Source of the DNA: JBBIRM01 sp964517975
GTDB lineage: Bacteria; Desulfobacterota; BSN033; UBA1163
NCBI GenBank assembly: GCA_964517975.1
Contig: CAZFDM010000135.1
Span: 1 to 35,593 of the forward strand
Reading direction: 5' to 3'
Length of the DNA: 35,593 nt
Below are positions 23,838-31,294 of the stretch, piece after piece; the stretch's first letter is position 1, and each line of letters starts with the position of its first letter. A program made the position numbers and the translations under genes. The notes beneath the pieces were generated by a model. That model was not told the DNA's origin. It searched no databases and saw only the letters and a program-made list of their open reading frames with translations.

Positions 23838-25139
23838 ATGAGCAGGCGCAGAAAGACAAAAAAATTTGAAACGAAGGCAACTTTATTTACACCTAAGAAA
23901 AAGTGGTTCTCCATTTACCTACGTCATCTTATTGCCATCGGGCTGATCATAGGGGTGGCCTTAGTGGCTTATTTCAACACATTCTATGTACCATTCCTTT
24001 TTGATGACTTACCCAATATCACTCAAAATCCCAACATTCAGATCAAAGTGATTACCTTGGATCGATTGGAGCAGTTAATCAAAAATACTTATCAGGTAAG
24101 TATACGAATCTTTTCTTATTTTACTCTGGCCCTCAACTATTACTTAGGGGAATTCAACGTTTTTGGGTATCATTTAGTAAACTTTATCATCCACATCGGT
24201 TCAAGTCTATTCCTCTACTGGTTTATCATCCTGACATTTAATCTACCTTATTTGAAAGAGAAGTATGAAGCTATTTCCTACAAAGTTGCTCTCTTTACAA
24301 GTTTAATTTTTATCGCCCATCCCATCCAGACCCAATCAGTCACATATATTGTCCAGAGAATGACCAGTATGGGAGGGATGTTCTACCTTCTCACGATGGT
24401 TCTTTACATTAAAGGAAGAATCTCATCAGGTAACCGCCGGTACATTTATTTTGGAAGCGCATGTTTTACCTATATATTAGGAATATTTTCAAAAGAGAAT
24501 GTGGCAATTCTTCCCCTTTTTGTCCTGATCTATGAATTTTATTTTTTCCAAAATCTTACCATCAGTCCGAAAGGGAAGAAGGTATTTATTACCCTCGTTT
24601 TAATAGTTGGGTTGATCGCCCTCGTAGGATTATTCATATGGGGGAAACGTTATTATGAATTAATCATAGAGGGTTATAAAATAAGAGATTTTACACTTGA
24701 AGAAAGAGTGCTTACTCAATTTCGAGTAGTTCTTTATTATGTGAGCCTTTTAGCCTATCCTCATCCTTCCCGATTGAATTTAGACTATGACTTTCCGGTA
24801 TCAAAGGGGATAATCGATCCTCCCACGACTCTCATTTCTATTTTAATAGTTGCCGGGCTTCTGGGCTATAGCATATTGAGAGCAAAGAAGATGCCTATTC
24901 TTTCTTTCTGTATTTTATGGTACTTCGGAAACTTATTTATTGAATCCTCGATTTTTCCATTGGAGTTAGTTTATGAACATAGGCTTTATCTCCCATCGAT
25001 AGGGCCTTTTTTACTTTTTACCCTTTTCGTTATCGAAGGTTTAAAACGAGGGGAAAATTGGATTCCATGGGCCCGTCTTAATTTAAACAATAACGGGAGG
25101 TTAGAAACCATATCTAAACAATCAAAGAAAAGTGGATAG
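23838..25139 (+). CDS. TMTC-like GT-C membrane glycosyltransferase, N-terminal part (split copy 1a)
   Basis: A 433-residue polytopic membrane protein matching residues 1 to about 380 of the intact copy at 25929. The first periplasmic loop has LFDDLPNITQNPNIQI, with the acidic pair expected of GT-C enzymes, and HPIQTQSVTYIVQRM, IFSKENVAILPLFVL and VYEHRLYLPSIGPF. These recall eukaryotic TMTC O-mannosyltransferases. It has an extra charged N-terminus (RRRKTKKFETKA). After GLKRGENW the last residues (NLNNNGRLETISKQSKKSG) have no match in the sister copy, and the last membrane segment and TPRs are in a separate frame starting 43 bases later. It is either a natural split gene or a broken one. Confidence 0.75.
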   Translation: MSRRRKTKKFETKATLFTPKKKWFSIYLRHLIAIGLIIGVALVAYFNTFYVPFLFDDLPNITQNPNIQIKVITLDRLEQLIKNTYQVSIRIFSYFTLALNYYLGEFNVFGYHLVNFIIHIGSSLFLYWFIILTFNLPYLKEKYEAISYKVALFTSLIFIAHPIQTQSVTYIVQRMTSMGGMFYLLTMVLYIKGRISSGNRRYIYFGSACFTYILGIFSKENVAILPLFVLIYEFYFFQNLTISPKGKKVFITLVLIVGLIALVGLFIWGKRYYELIIEGYKIRDFTLEERVLTQFRVVLYYVSLLAYPHPSRLNLDYDFPVSKGIIDPPTTLISILIVAGLLGYSILRAKKMPILSFCILWYFGNLFIESSIFPLELVYEHRLYLPSIGPFLLFTLFVIEGLKRGENWIPWARLNLNNNGRLETISKQSKKSG

Positions 25140-25182
25140 AGTAAAAGAAAAAACCATAGATCACTAAGGAAACATAAAACGA

Positions 25183-25887
25183 ATGAAGTTTCATCCAGTG
25201 GAGATAATCATCTTTGTTTTGATCGTCTTTCTTCTTACATCTGGGTCATATTTGAGAAATAGAATTTGGAATGATGAAATAGCCCTTTGGACCGATTGTG
25301 TAAAAAAATCACCTTATAAGTCACGACCATACGTTAACCTTGGTACTGCCTATATCAATTCTGGACAATATGATAAAGCTTTAGAAGCCAATCAAAAAGC
25401 AATCGAAATTAATCCAAAAGATGCCTCTGCTTATCATAATCTCGGTATCATTTTTCAAAAAATGGGTGATTTGGACAAAGCGATTCTTATGTGTAAGAAA
25501 TCACTTGAGATTAATCCTAACCTTTATATTGCTCATTATACTCTTGGTGGAATTTATTTTGAAAATTCCCAATACACAGAATCTGCAGAGGCTTTTAAGA
25601 CCTTTCTTAAAGTATTTCCTTATTTCCCAGAGGCTCACAATCGTTTGGCTATAGCCTATGCAGCTCAAAAGAAGTTTGATAAGGCTATCGTAGAATTTGA
25701 ATGGGAGATCAAAATCAATCCATACAATGCCCTCGCTCACCTTAATTTAGGGCAGATCTACTGGTATGAATTTCAGAACAGGAAGAAAGCGCTCTACCAT
25801 TTAAAGGTGGCTCTGGCATTAAACCCATTTCTACCCAACCGGAGAATAATTCAAAAATTAGTGCGTGATTTAGAAGGTTTGCCATAG
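25183..25887 (+). CDS. Membrane-anchored TPR protein, C-terminal part of the split TMTC-like gene (copy 1b)
   Basis: This 234-residue protein begins with one membrane segment (VEIIIFVLIVFLLTSGSYL) and then RNRIWNDEIALWTDCVKKSP, aligning with RNSVWKSELELWRDCVQKSP in the intact copy. About five TPR units follow (for example VNLGTAYINSGQYDKAL, HNLGIIFQKMGDLDKAI). It is in a different reading frame from 23838-25139. It has its own ATG with AAGGAAA about 11 bases upstream, so separate translation is possible. No internal stops or further frameshifts are seen, which argues against an old pseudogene. Confidence 0.75.
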   Translation: MKFHPVEIIIFVLIVFLLTSGSYLRNRIWNDEIALWTDCVKKSPYKSRPYVNLGTAYINSGQYDKALEANQKAIEINPKDASAYHNLGIIFQKMGDLDKAILMCKKSLEINPNLYIAHYTLGGIYFENSQYTESAEAFKTFLKVFPYFPEAHNRLAIAYAAQKKFDKAIVEFEWEIKINPYNALAHLNLGQIYWYEFQNRKKALYHLKVALALNPFLPNRRIIQKLVRDLEGLP

Positions 25888-25928
25888 GCCAACTGTGTTA
25901 GTTAATGGCTGAGTAATCGAAGAAATTC

Positions 25929-27782
25929 ATGGTTCGATATTTATTTGCTTTTAGCCTCATCGTAGGAGTAGCCTCAGTAATATACTCCAATAGTTTTCAG
26001 GTTCCTTTCCACTTTGATGACCGGCCCAATATCTCTCAGAATCCAAATATTCAGATTGAACAGTTGACCGGGGACCGATTGACGTCCTTAATTAAGAATT
26101 CTTATAAGGAGAGCCTCCGCATCTTTTCTTTTTTTACATTTGCACTCAACTTCTATTTTGGAGGGCTTGATGTTTTCGGTTACCATCTGGTGAATCTTAT
26201 CATCCATATTCTTTCTGGAGTCTTTTTATATTGGTTTATCTTACTCACCTTTCAAACTCCTTTTCTACGGGAGCGATATGGGTCAACCTCATTCCCGATA
26301 GCGCTTCTGACCAGTCTTATCTTTATTGTCCATCCCATTCAGACTCAGTCTGTGACCTACATCGTTCAGCGAATGGCCAGTATGGCAGGGATGTTTTATT
26401 TGTTATCATTTTCTCTCTATATCAAAGGCAGAATCACAAAAGGATCTGCTCGGTTCCTCTTTTTTGGAGGAGGAATCCTGACCTACCTCCTGGGTTTTTT
26501 TAGCAAAGAAAATGTAGCCATTTTACCTCTTTTTGTTGCACTTTTTGAATTCTACTTCTTTCAAAATTTTGACCTTTCTCCAAAAGGTAAAAAAGTCGCC
26601 TTCTCTCTTTTGGCAGGGCTTCTCATCCTTTTGGGTCTTGGGTTCTTATTTTTAGGAGAGAGGTATCTCAAGGTGGTGATCGAAGGATATAAATTTCGCT
26701 CCTTCACAATGGGGGAACGAGTTCTTACCCAATTTCGAGTGGTGCTCTTTTACCTAACCCTATTGGTTTATCCTCATCCTTCTCGCCTTAACCTCGACCA
26801 CGATTTTCTCTTATCAAAAAGTCTTCTTGATCCCCCCTCCACCCTGATCTCTCTATTGATCATTGTTGGGCTTATTGGATTTAGTCTCTGGAAGGCAAAG
26901 GAGAACCCTCTTCTTTCTTTTTTTACCTTATGGTATTTTGGAAATTTAATGATCGAATCCTCCATCTTTCCACTGGAGATGGTTTTTGAACACCGTCTTT
27001 ATCTTCCCTCCGTGGGCCCTTTCTTTCTTTTTAGTCTCCTAGTCTTCAGATGGATCGAACGATGGGGGATGAAAACAAAGTGGATATGGGTGGTGCCTTT
27101 TTTGATCATTATCCCTCTATCCCTTGGAACCTACCAAAGGAATTCGGTTTGGAAAAGTGAATTGGAATTATGGAGGGATTGTGTTCAGAAATCTCCCCAT
27201 AAGGGGAGGTCCCATCATAACCTTGGGTTTGTTTACTACGAAATGGGCTGGTTGGACGAAGCCCAGAGGGAATTGGAGAAATCGCTAAGGTTGGATCCAA
27301 ATTATGCGCTTTCGTGGTATAATTTAGGACTGGTAGCCTATAAAAAGGGATTTATGGATAAGGCGATCGATTATTATAAAAAATCGATTGAGTTGGATCC
27401 CACCTACCCAGAATCTTATTTCAATTTGGGGCTTGCCTATTATCGAAAAGGCCTTTATGAAGAAGCCATTGGGACTTATAAAAAATTCTTGGAGATGAAA
27501 CCTGATTACCGAAACGCCCATCTAAATCTCGGCCTGGCTTACGGTGGATTGAAACGGTGGGAAGAAGCCCTTTTGGCCTTTGAGGAGGAGAGGAAGAAGC
27601 ATCCTGACAATTATCATATTGATGTCTATCTTGGATTTCTCTATCGAGATATGGGGGATTGGTCAAAGGCCCTGATCCATTTTAAGAAGGCCCTTGATTA
27701 CCCGAATCTTCCCCATCGTGATTTCATTAAAGAGATGATTTTATCGATCGAAAGGGCACAGCAGACAAATAAGAGACCCTGA
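25929..27782 (+). CDS. TMTC-like GT-C family membrane glycosyltransferase with C-terminal TPRs (intact copy 2)
   Basis: A 617-residue protein with about ten membrane segments (residues 1 to about 400) and about five TPR units (about 420-600). GT-C features are HFDDRPNISQNPNIQI in the first loop, HPIQTQSVTYIVQRM, FFSKENVAILPLFVA, VYPHPSRLNLDHD and FEHRLYLPSVGPFF. TMTC enzymes in animals use polyprenyl (dolichyl)-phosphate mannose to O-glycosylate proteins; the bacterial relatives are poorly characterised. It is a tandem duplicate of the split gene immediately upstream. The TPRs would lie on one face of the membrane and could bind protein acceptors. Confidence 0.8.
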   Translation: MVRYLFAFSLIVGVASVIYSNSFQVPFHFDDRPNISQNPNIQIEQLTGDRLTSLIKNSYKESLRIFSFFTFALNFYFGGLDVFGYHLVNLIIHILSGVFLYWFILLTFQTPFLRERYGSTSFPIALLTSLIFIVHPIQTQSVTYIVQRMASMAGMFYLLSFSLYIKGRITKGSARFLFFGGGILTYLLGFFSKENVAILPLFVALFEFYFFQNFDLSPKGKKVAFSLLAGLLILLGLGFLFLGERYLKVVIEGYKFRSFTMGERVLTQFRVVLFYLTLLVYPHPSRLNLDHDFLLSKSLLDPPSTLISLLIIVGLIGFSLWKAKENPLLSFFTLWYFGNLMIESSIFPLEMVFEHRLYLPSVGPFFLFSLLVFRWIERWGMKTKWIWVVPFLIIIPLSLGTYQRNSVWKSELELWRDCVQKSPHKGRSHHNLGFVYYEMGWLDEAQRELEKSLRLDPNYALSWYNLGLVAYKKGFMDKAIDYYKKSIELDPTYPESYFNLGLAYYRKGLYEEAIGTYKKFLEMKPDYRNAHLNLGLAYGGLKRWEEALLAFEEERKKHPDNYHIDVYLGFLYRDMGDWSKALIHFKKALDYPNLPHRDFIKEMILSIERAQQTNKRP

Positions 27783-27813
27783 TTTTGATTAAAAATTAGA
27801 AAATTATTCACTC

Positions 27814-27898
27814 GAGATCTCTAAAAAAGTATATCATATATCCATTCTACAGTATGAACCTTACCCTCCCATATAAAAAGAACTTTTTTAGAGGTCTC
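27814..27898. repeat. Short member of the MITE-like element family
   Basis: The ends are GAGATCTCTAAAAAAG and, reverse-complemented, GAGACCTCTAAAAAAG, nearly perfect inverted repeats. The body CATTCTACAGTATG and CTTACCCTCCCATATAAAAAG matches the two flanks of the 1166-1446 element, so this looks like the same family without the hairpin-rich insert. No ORF. It lies between the TMTC-like gene and nadK and can fold into one hairpin, so it may also stop transcription. Confidence 0.7.
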
Positions 27899-27927
27899 CA
27901 TTCAGACTTCCATAAAGGGGTGAAGGG

Positions 27928-28800
27928 ATGAAACGGATCGGTATTATTGCCAAAAAGAATAAACCCGAGGCGATTCCCATTACCAGGAATTTGGTAGATT
28001 GGCTTAAGCCCAAGGGAGTGGATGTCTATATTGAGAAAGAGATAGGAGACCTATTAGGTCCTTCTCTTCCTCCACCTACCCTTCATTTAATTGAAAGGGA
28101 AGAGTTTCCTCAGCATGTGGAGATGATCATTGTCCTCGGTGGGGATGGGACACTTCTGAGTGTAGCGCGCCTGATAGGGGATCGGGGAATTCCCATTCTG
28201 GGTGTTAATCTGGGAGGATTGGGGTTTTTGACAGAGATCACCTTAGAGGAGTTATATCGGGTTCTGGAGAAAGTGGTTGGTGATCATTTTATTGCGGATG
28301 AACGAGTTGTTCTTCACGCTTCGGTGCTGAGAAGAGGGGAAAGGATGGCTGAGTTCAATGTCCTAAATGATGCGGTCATCAATAAAGGGGCTTTGGCCCG
28401 AATGATCGACATTGAAACCACGATCAATGGAGAATATGTGACTACCTTTAAATCGGATGGACTGATTATCTCAACCCCTACGGGCTCTACCGCCTACAAT
28501 CTTTCAGCAGGAGGGCCTATCGTTTATCCGTCCCTTCACTGTATCATTATTACCCCGATATGCCCACATATGTTGACCAACCGTCCCATCATGATTCCAG
28601 ATGACGTGGTCATTCAAGCCACCCTCAAAACCAAACAGCAAGAGGTTCTTTTGACCCTGGATGGCCAGCAAGGATTTTCCCTTGAATTTGAGGATGTGGT
28701 AGAGGTTCGGAAGGCAGAAGGACGAATCCTTCTGATCAAATCTCCTTACCGGCATTACTTTGAAGTGTTGAGGGAAAAACTAAAATGGGGGGAACGGTAA
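27928..28800 (+). CDS. nadK: NAD kinase
   Basis: This 290-residue cytoplasmic enzyme phosphorylates NAD+ to NADP+. It has the NAD-kinase motifs VLGGDGTLLSVARL (near 71), GVNLGGLGFLTEI, LNDAVINKGALARM, FKSDGLIISTPTGSTAYNLS and the C-terminal LTLDGQQGFSLE. Length is normal. The start follows GGGTGAAGGG. In many bacteria it is found next to recN, as here. An inverted repeat, GGGAACG at 28790-28796 against CGTTCCC at 28805-28811, straddles its stop codon but has no T-run. Confidence 0.95.
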   Translation: MKRIGIIAKKNKPEAIPITRNLVDWLKPKGVDVYIEKEIGDLLGPSLPPPTLHLIEREEFPQHVEMIIVLGGDGTLLSVARLIGDRGIPILGVNLGGLGFLTEITLEELYRVLEKVVGDHFIADERVVLHASVLRRGERMAEFNVLNDAVINKGALARMIDIETTINGEYVTTFKSDGLIISTPTGSTAYNLSAGGPIVYPSLHCIIITPICPHMLTNRPIMIPDDVVIQATLKTKQQEVLLTLDGQQGFSLEFEDVVEVRKAEGRILLIKSPYRHYFEVLREKLKWGER

Positions 28801-28845
28801 TCCGCGTTCCCTGACCGTCCCCCGTTTTCGGAAGGAGGATCAAAT

Positions 28846-28980
28846 ATAAAAAAGGTTGAAGAATTAGATGTAATTATACTACCTCACTCATTAGCGTTAG
28901 AATTTTTCAACTCACAAATACTTTTCTTGAGGAAGAAAAATTCGGGCTTATTTTATAAATTGGTCAAGTCTTTAGAATGA
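28846..28980 (+). other. Possible small ORF remnant with a strong ribosome binding site but an ATA first codon
   Basis: GAAGGAGG at 28831-28838 is an excellent Shine-Dalgarno, but the codon at the right distance is ATA (28846). From there 44 codons are open to TGA 28978, with bacterial-looking composition (KKVEELDVIILPHSLALEFF at the beginning). No ATG, GTG or TTG near the site. It could be a gene whose start codon mutated, a remnant, or chance. Confidence 0.25.
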
Positions 28981-28987
28981 AATTAAA

Positions 28988-29011
28988 CACGGACACGGTT
29001 CACGGACACGG
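28988..29011. repeat. Two tandem CACGGACACGG copies just before recN
   Basis: CACGGACACGG occurs at 28988-28998 and again at 29001-29011, eight bases before the recN ATG at 29020, where the ribosome binding site should be. A third copy is at 30758-30768 after recN. Confidence 0.7.
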
Positions 29012-29019
29012 TCACGTTG

Positions 29020-30699
29020 ATGTTGCTCGAACTTCATATCAAGAATTTTGCCATCATCGATGAACTCAACCTCTTTTTTTCAAAAGGACTTAACATCCTT
29101 ACTGGCGAGACAGGGGCGGGGAAATCGATCATCCTGAATGCGGTTAGCCTCCTTTTGGGTGATAAGGCTACAGAGGAGATGATTCGTAGTTCAGAGGAGG
29201 AGGCAGTGGTGGAAGCCCTCTTTGATCTTTCCGATAACCCTAAGGCTCAAGAGAAGATGAGAGAAAGACTCAAGAGGGTTGAGGGAGGAGCAGAAGAGGA
29301 TTCTTTAGTGGTGAGGAGGGTGATCTCTAAATCAAGCAGGGGAAAGGTGATGATGAATGATCAATTGACTACCCTTGGAACCCTATCCGAGATAGGAGGA
29401 GAGTTACTCAGCATCTATGGACAGCATGAGCATCAATCCCTCCAGAGGGTTGAGACCCATATCGATCTATTGGATGAGTTAGGAAGGTTGATTGAGAAAC
29501 GGGAGGAGTTCCAAAAGAAATTTCAGGAGTTTATTTCTCTTTCTGAAGAGGTGGCAAGGATTAAGGAGGAGAAGGAGAAGGGGTCAAGGGAACGTGAACT
29601 GATGAGGTTTCAACTTAAAGAGATTGAGGATTCCCAAATTCAGGAAGGGGAAGAAGAAGCCTTAAGGGAGGAGCGAAGGATTCTCCTTCACGCTAAAAAG
29701 TTAATCGATTTTGCCACCTTTTCAGAGGATAACCTTATAGGGGAAGATGGTTCTGTTATCGAAAGGATTCAATCCATTCTTCACCAGGGGAGGGAGGCAA
29801 TGGAGATTGATCCGTCTCTCTCTCCAATCCTTAAGAATTTAGAGACTGCATTGATCCAGATTGAGGAATGTTCTCTCAGCATGAGAGACTATTTGAGAAG
29901 AATTGAAGTTAACCCGCTAAGGCTTGAGGAGATAGAGAATAGACTGGATGAGATCCAAAGGTTAAAGAGAAAATATGGCTCGACAGTGGAAGAGATCATC
30001 CTATTTAAGAAGAAGATTGACGAGTCATTAAGGTCATTTACCTTCAATGAGGAGAGGCTTTCCCAGTTGGAAGATTCTTTAAGCACTTTGAGAGCGGAGG
30101 TTGAGAATTTAGCCAGAAGACTCTCCCTGGAGAGGAAAAGGGTTGCTTCTGAACTTAAGAGGTCCGTGGAGAAGGAGTTAAGTTCATTGGGGATGAGACG
30201 AACCACATTTGAAGTCCATTTGGAAGAGCAACCCCTCTCTACCAAAGGGATCGACCGGGTGGAGTTTCTCATATCTCCCAATATTGGGGAGGCGGTGAGG
30301 CCTCTGGCCAAGATTGCTTCGGGTGGAGAACTCAGCCGAATCATGCTGGCGATGAAGAGAATTTTGGCAAGGGTAGGGGGGAGCCAGGTTCTCATCTTTG
30401 ATGAGGTGGATTCAGGGATTGGTGGGGCAATGGCAGAGGTGGTTGGGAGAAAATTGAAAGAACTTTCAAAAATCCACCAGGTGATCTGCGTCACCCATCT
30501 TCCCCAAATCGCTTGTTTTGCAGATCAGCACCATAGCGTAAGAAAAGAGGTGAGGGGAGGAAGAACCGTTACGGTGGTAAACCGTTTGGAGAAAGAAGAG
30601 GTGGTGGATGAGATTGCCAGGATGCTCGGGGGAGTCAAGATCACTGAGAAGACTCGGGCCCATGCCAGAGAGATGATTGAAAATGCTCGAAAGACGTGA
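29020..30699 (+). CDS. recN: DNA repair protein RecN
   Basis: This 559-residue SMC-like ATPase acts in double-strand-break repair. It has an N-terminal LHIKNFAIIDELNLFFSKGL, the Walker A GETGAGKS near residue 30, long coiled coil (about 150-370), the signature KIASGGELSRIMLAMK and Walker B VLIFDEVDSGIGG, then CVTHLPQIACFADQHH. ATG 29020 is chosen: family proteins begin at MLLELHIKNF and the in-frame TTG at 29017 adds only one residue. No normal ribosome binding site is visible, because CACGGACACGG repeats fill the upstream bases. The stop lies inside another repeat hairpin. Confidence 0.95.
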   Translation: MLLELHIKNFAIIDELNLFFSKGLNILTGETGAGKSIILNAVSLLLGDKATEEMIRSSEEEAVVEALFDLSDNPKAQEKMRERLKRVEGGAEEDSLVVRRVISKSSRGKVMMNDQLTTLGTLSEIGGELLSIYGQHEHQSLQRVETHIDLLDELGRLIEKREEFQKKFQEFISLSEEVARIKEEKEKGSRERELMRFQLKEIEDSQIQEGEEEALREERRILLHAKKLIDFATFSEDNLIGEDGSVIERIQSILHQGREAMEIDPSLSPILKNLETALIQIEECSLSMRDYLRRIEVNPLRLEEIENRLDEIQRLKRKYGSTVEEIILFKKKIDESLRSFTFNEERLSQLEDSLSTLRAEVENLARRLSLERKRVASELKRSVEKELSSLGMRRTTFEVHLEEQPLSTKGIDRVEFLISPNIGEAVRPLAKIASGGELSRIMLAMKRILARVGGSQVLIFDEVDSGIGGAMAEVVGRKLKELSKIHQVICVTHLPQIACFADQHHSVRKEVRGGRTVTVVNRLEKEEVVDEIARMLGGVKITEKTRAHAREMIENARKT

Positions 30700-30768
30700 C
30701 CGATATCCGTGTCCACGTCTGCCAAAAGATAAAAAATAAATGGACACGAAAAACGGTCACGGACACGG
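30695..30768. repeat. REP-like inverted repeat spanning the recN stop and argA leader
   Basis: CGTGACCG (30695-30702) pairs with CGGTCACG (30754-30761), and inside it CGTGTCCA (30708-30715) pairs with TGGACACG (30741-30748), a two-part stem with a 25-base loop. It ends with a CACGGACACGG copy that runs into the ribosome binding site of the next gene. The recN stop codon is inside the left arm. There is no T-run, so it is not a standard terminator. Confidence 0.65.
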
Positions 30769-30776
30769 GAGGTATG

Positions 30777-31226
30777 ATGATTCGGAAAGCGACATTGAAG
30801 GATGTAAGGGAAATTCAGCGGTTGATCAAACTCTACTCTACCCATGGAGAGATCCTTCCCCGCTCCATCAGTGAAATCTATGATAACCTCAGGGATTTCT
30901 TTGTATACCTCAAGAAGGGAAAGGTGGTGGGAGTCTGCGCTCTCCATATCTGTTGGGAGGACCTGGCTGAAATTCGTTCCCTTGCGATCGAAGAGTCTCT
31001 TAGAAATAAAGGGATGGGAGCAGAGATGGTTAAGGCCTGTTTAAGTGAGTCGAAGAAACTGGGCGTAAAGAGGGTTTTTGCTTTGACCTATAAACCTAAA
31101 TTTTTTGAGCGATTGGGTTTTAGGAAAGTCGATAAGACTATTCTTCCCCACAAGATCTGGACAGATTGTATTAAGTGTGTGAAATTTCCGGATTGTGATG
31201 AAGTGGCCCTGATCAAAGAATTGTAA
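30777..31226 (+). CDS. argA: Short GNAT-type N-acetylglutamate synthase
   Basis: This 149-residue acetyltransferase probably makes N-acetylglutamate for arginine synthesis. It is a single GNAT domain like the short ArgA of Deltaproteobacteria: MIRKATLKDVREIQRLI, GEILPRSISEIYDNLRDFF, CALHICWEDLAEIRSLAI (acetyl-CoA motif region), RNKGMGAEMVKACL, KRVFALTYKPKFFERLGF and the terminal ECVKFP-like CIKCVKFPDCDEVALIKEL. ATG 30777 (or 30774) follows GGGAGG; the longer frame from GTG 30696 would run through the repeat hairpin and is rejected. The symbol rests on family similarity. Confidence 0.82.
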   Translation: MIRKATLKDVREIQRLIKLYSTHGEILPRSISEIYDNLRDFFVYLKKGKVVGVCALHICWEDLAEIRSLAIEESLRNKGMGAEMVKACLSESKKLGVKRVFALTYKPKFFERLGFRKVDKTILPHKIWTDCIKCVKFPDCDEVALIKEL

Positions 31227-31294
31227 AAAGGGACAGGCTACTTTTTTGAAAGAAGGAAATTTATATCTCATTAAAAAGTAGCCTGTCCCTTTTT
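31225..31294. terminator. Bidirectional terminator: long perfect hairpin between convergent genes
   Basis: AAAAGGGACAGGCTACTTTTT (31226-31246 region) and its inverted copy (31273-31293) form a stem of about 21 bp with a 26-base loop, followed by T-runs on the plus strand. It begins in the stop codon of the upstream gene and ends at the stop codon of the convergent gene, so it can end both transcripts. The stem is much longer than a typical terminator. Confidence 0.8.

Noticed and set aside
29889..30494. Minus-strand open frame of 201 codons
   Set aside because: Antisense to recN, Ser-rich translation with no recognisable domain; a shadow frame.
30696..30776. N-terminal extension of the acetyltransferase from GTG 30696
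   Set aside because: The added 27 residues are encoded by the repeat hairpin; a good ribosome binding site and the family start lie at 30774-30777.
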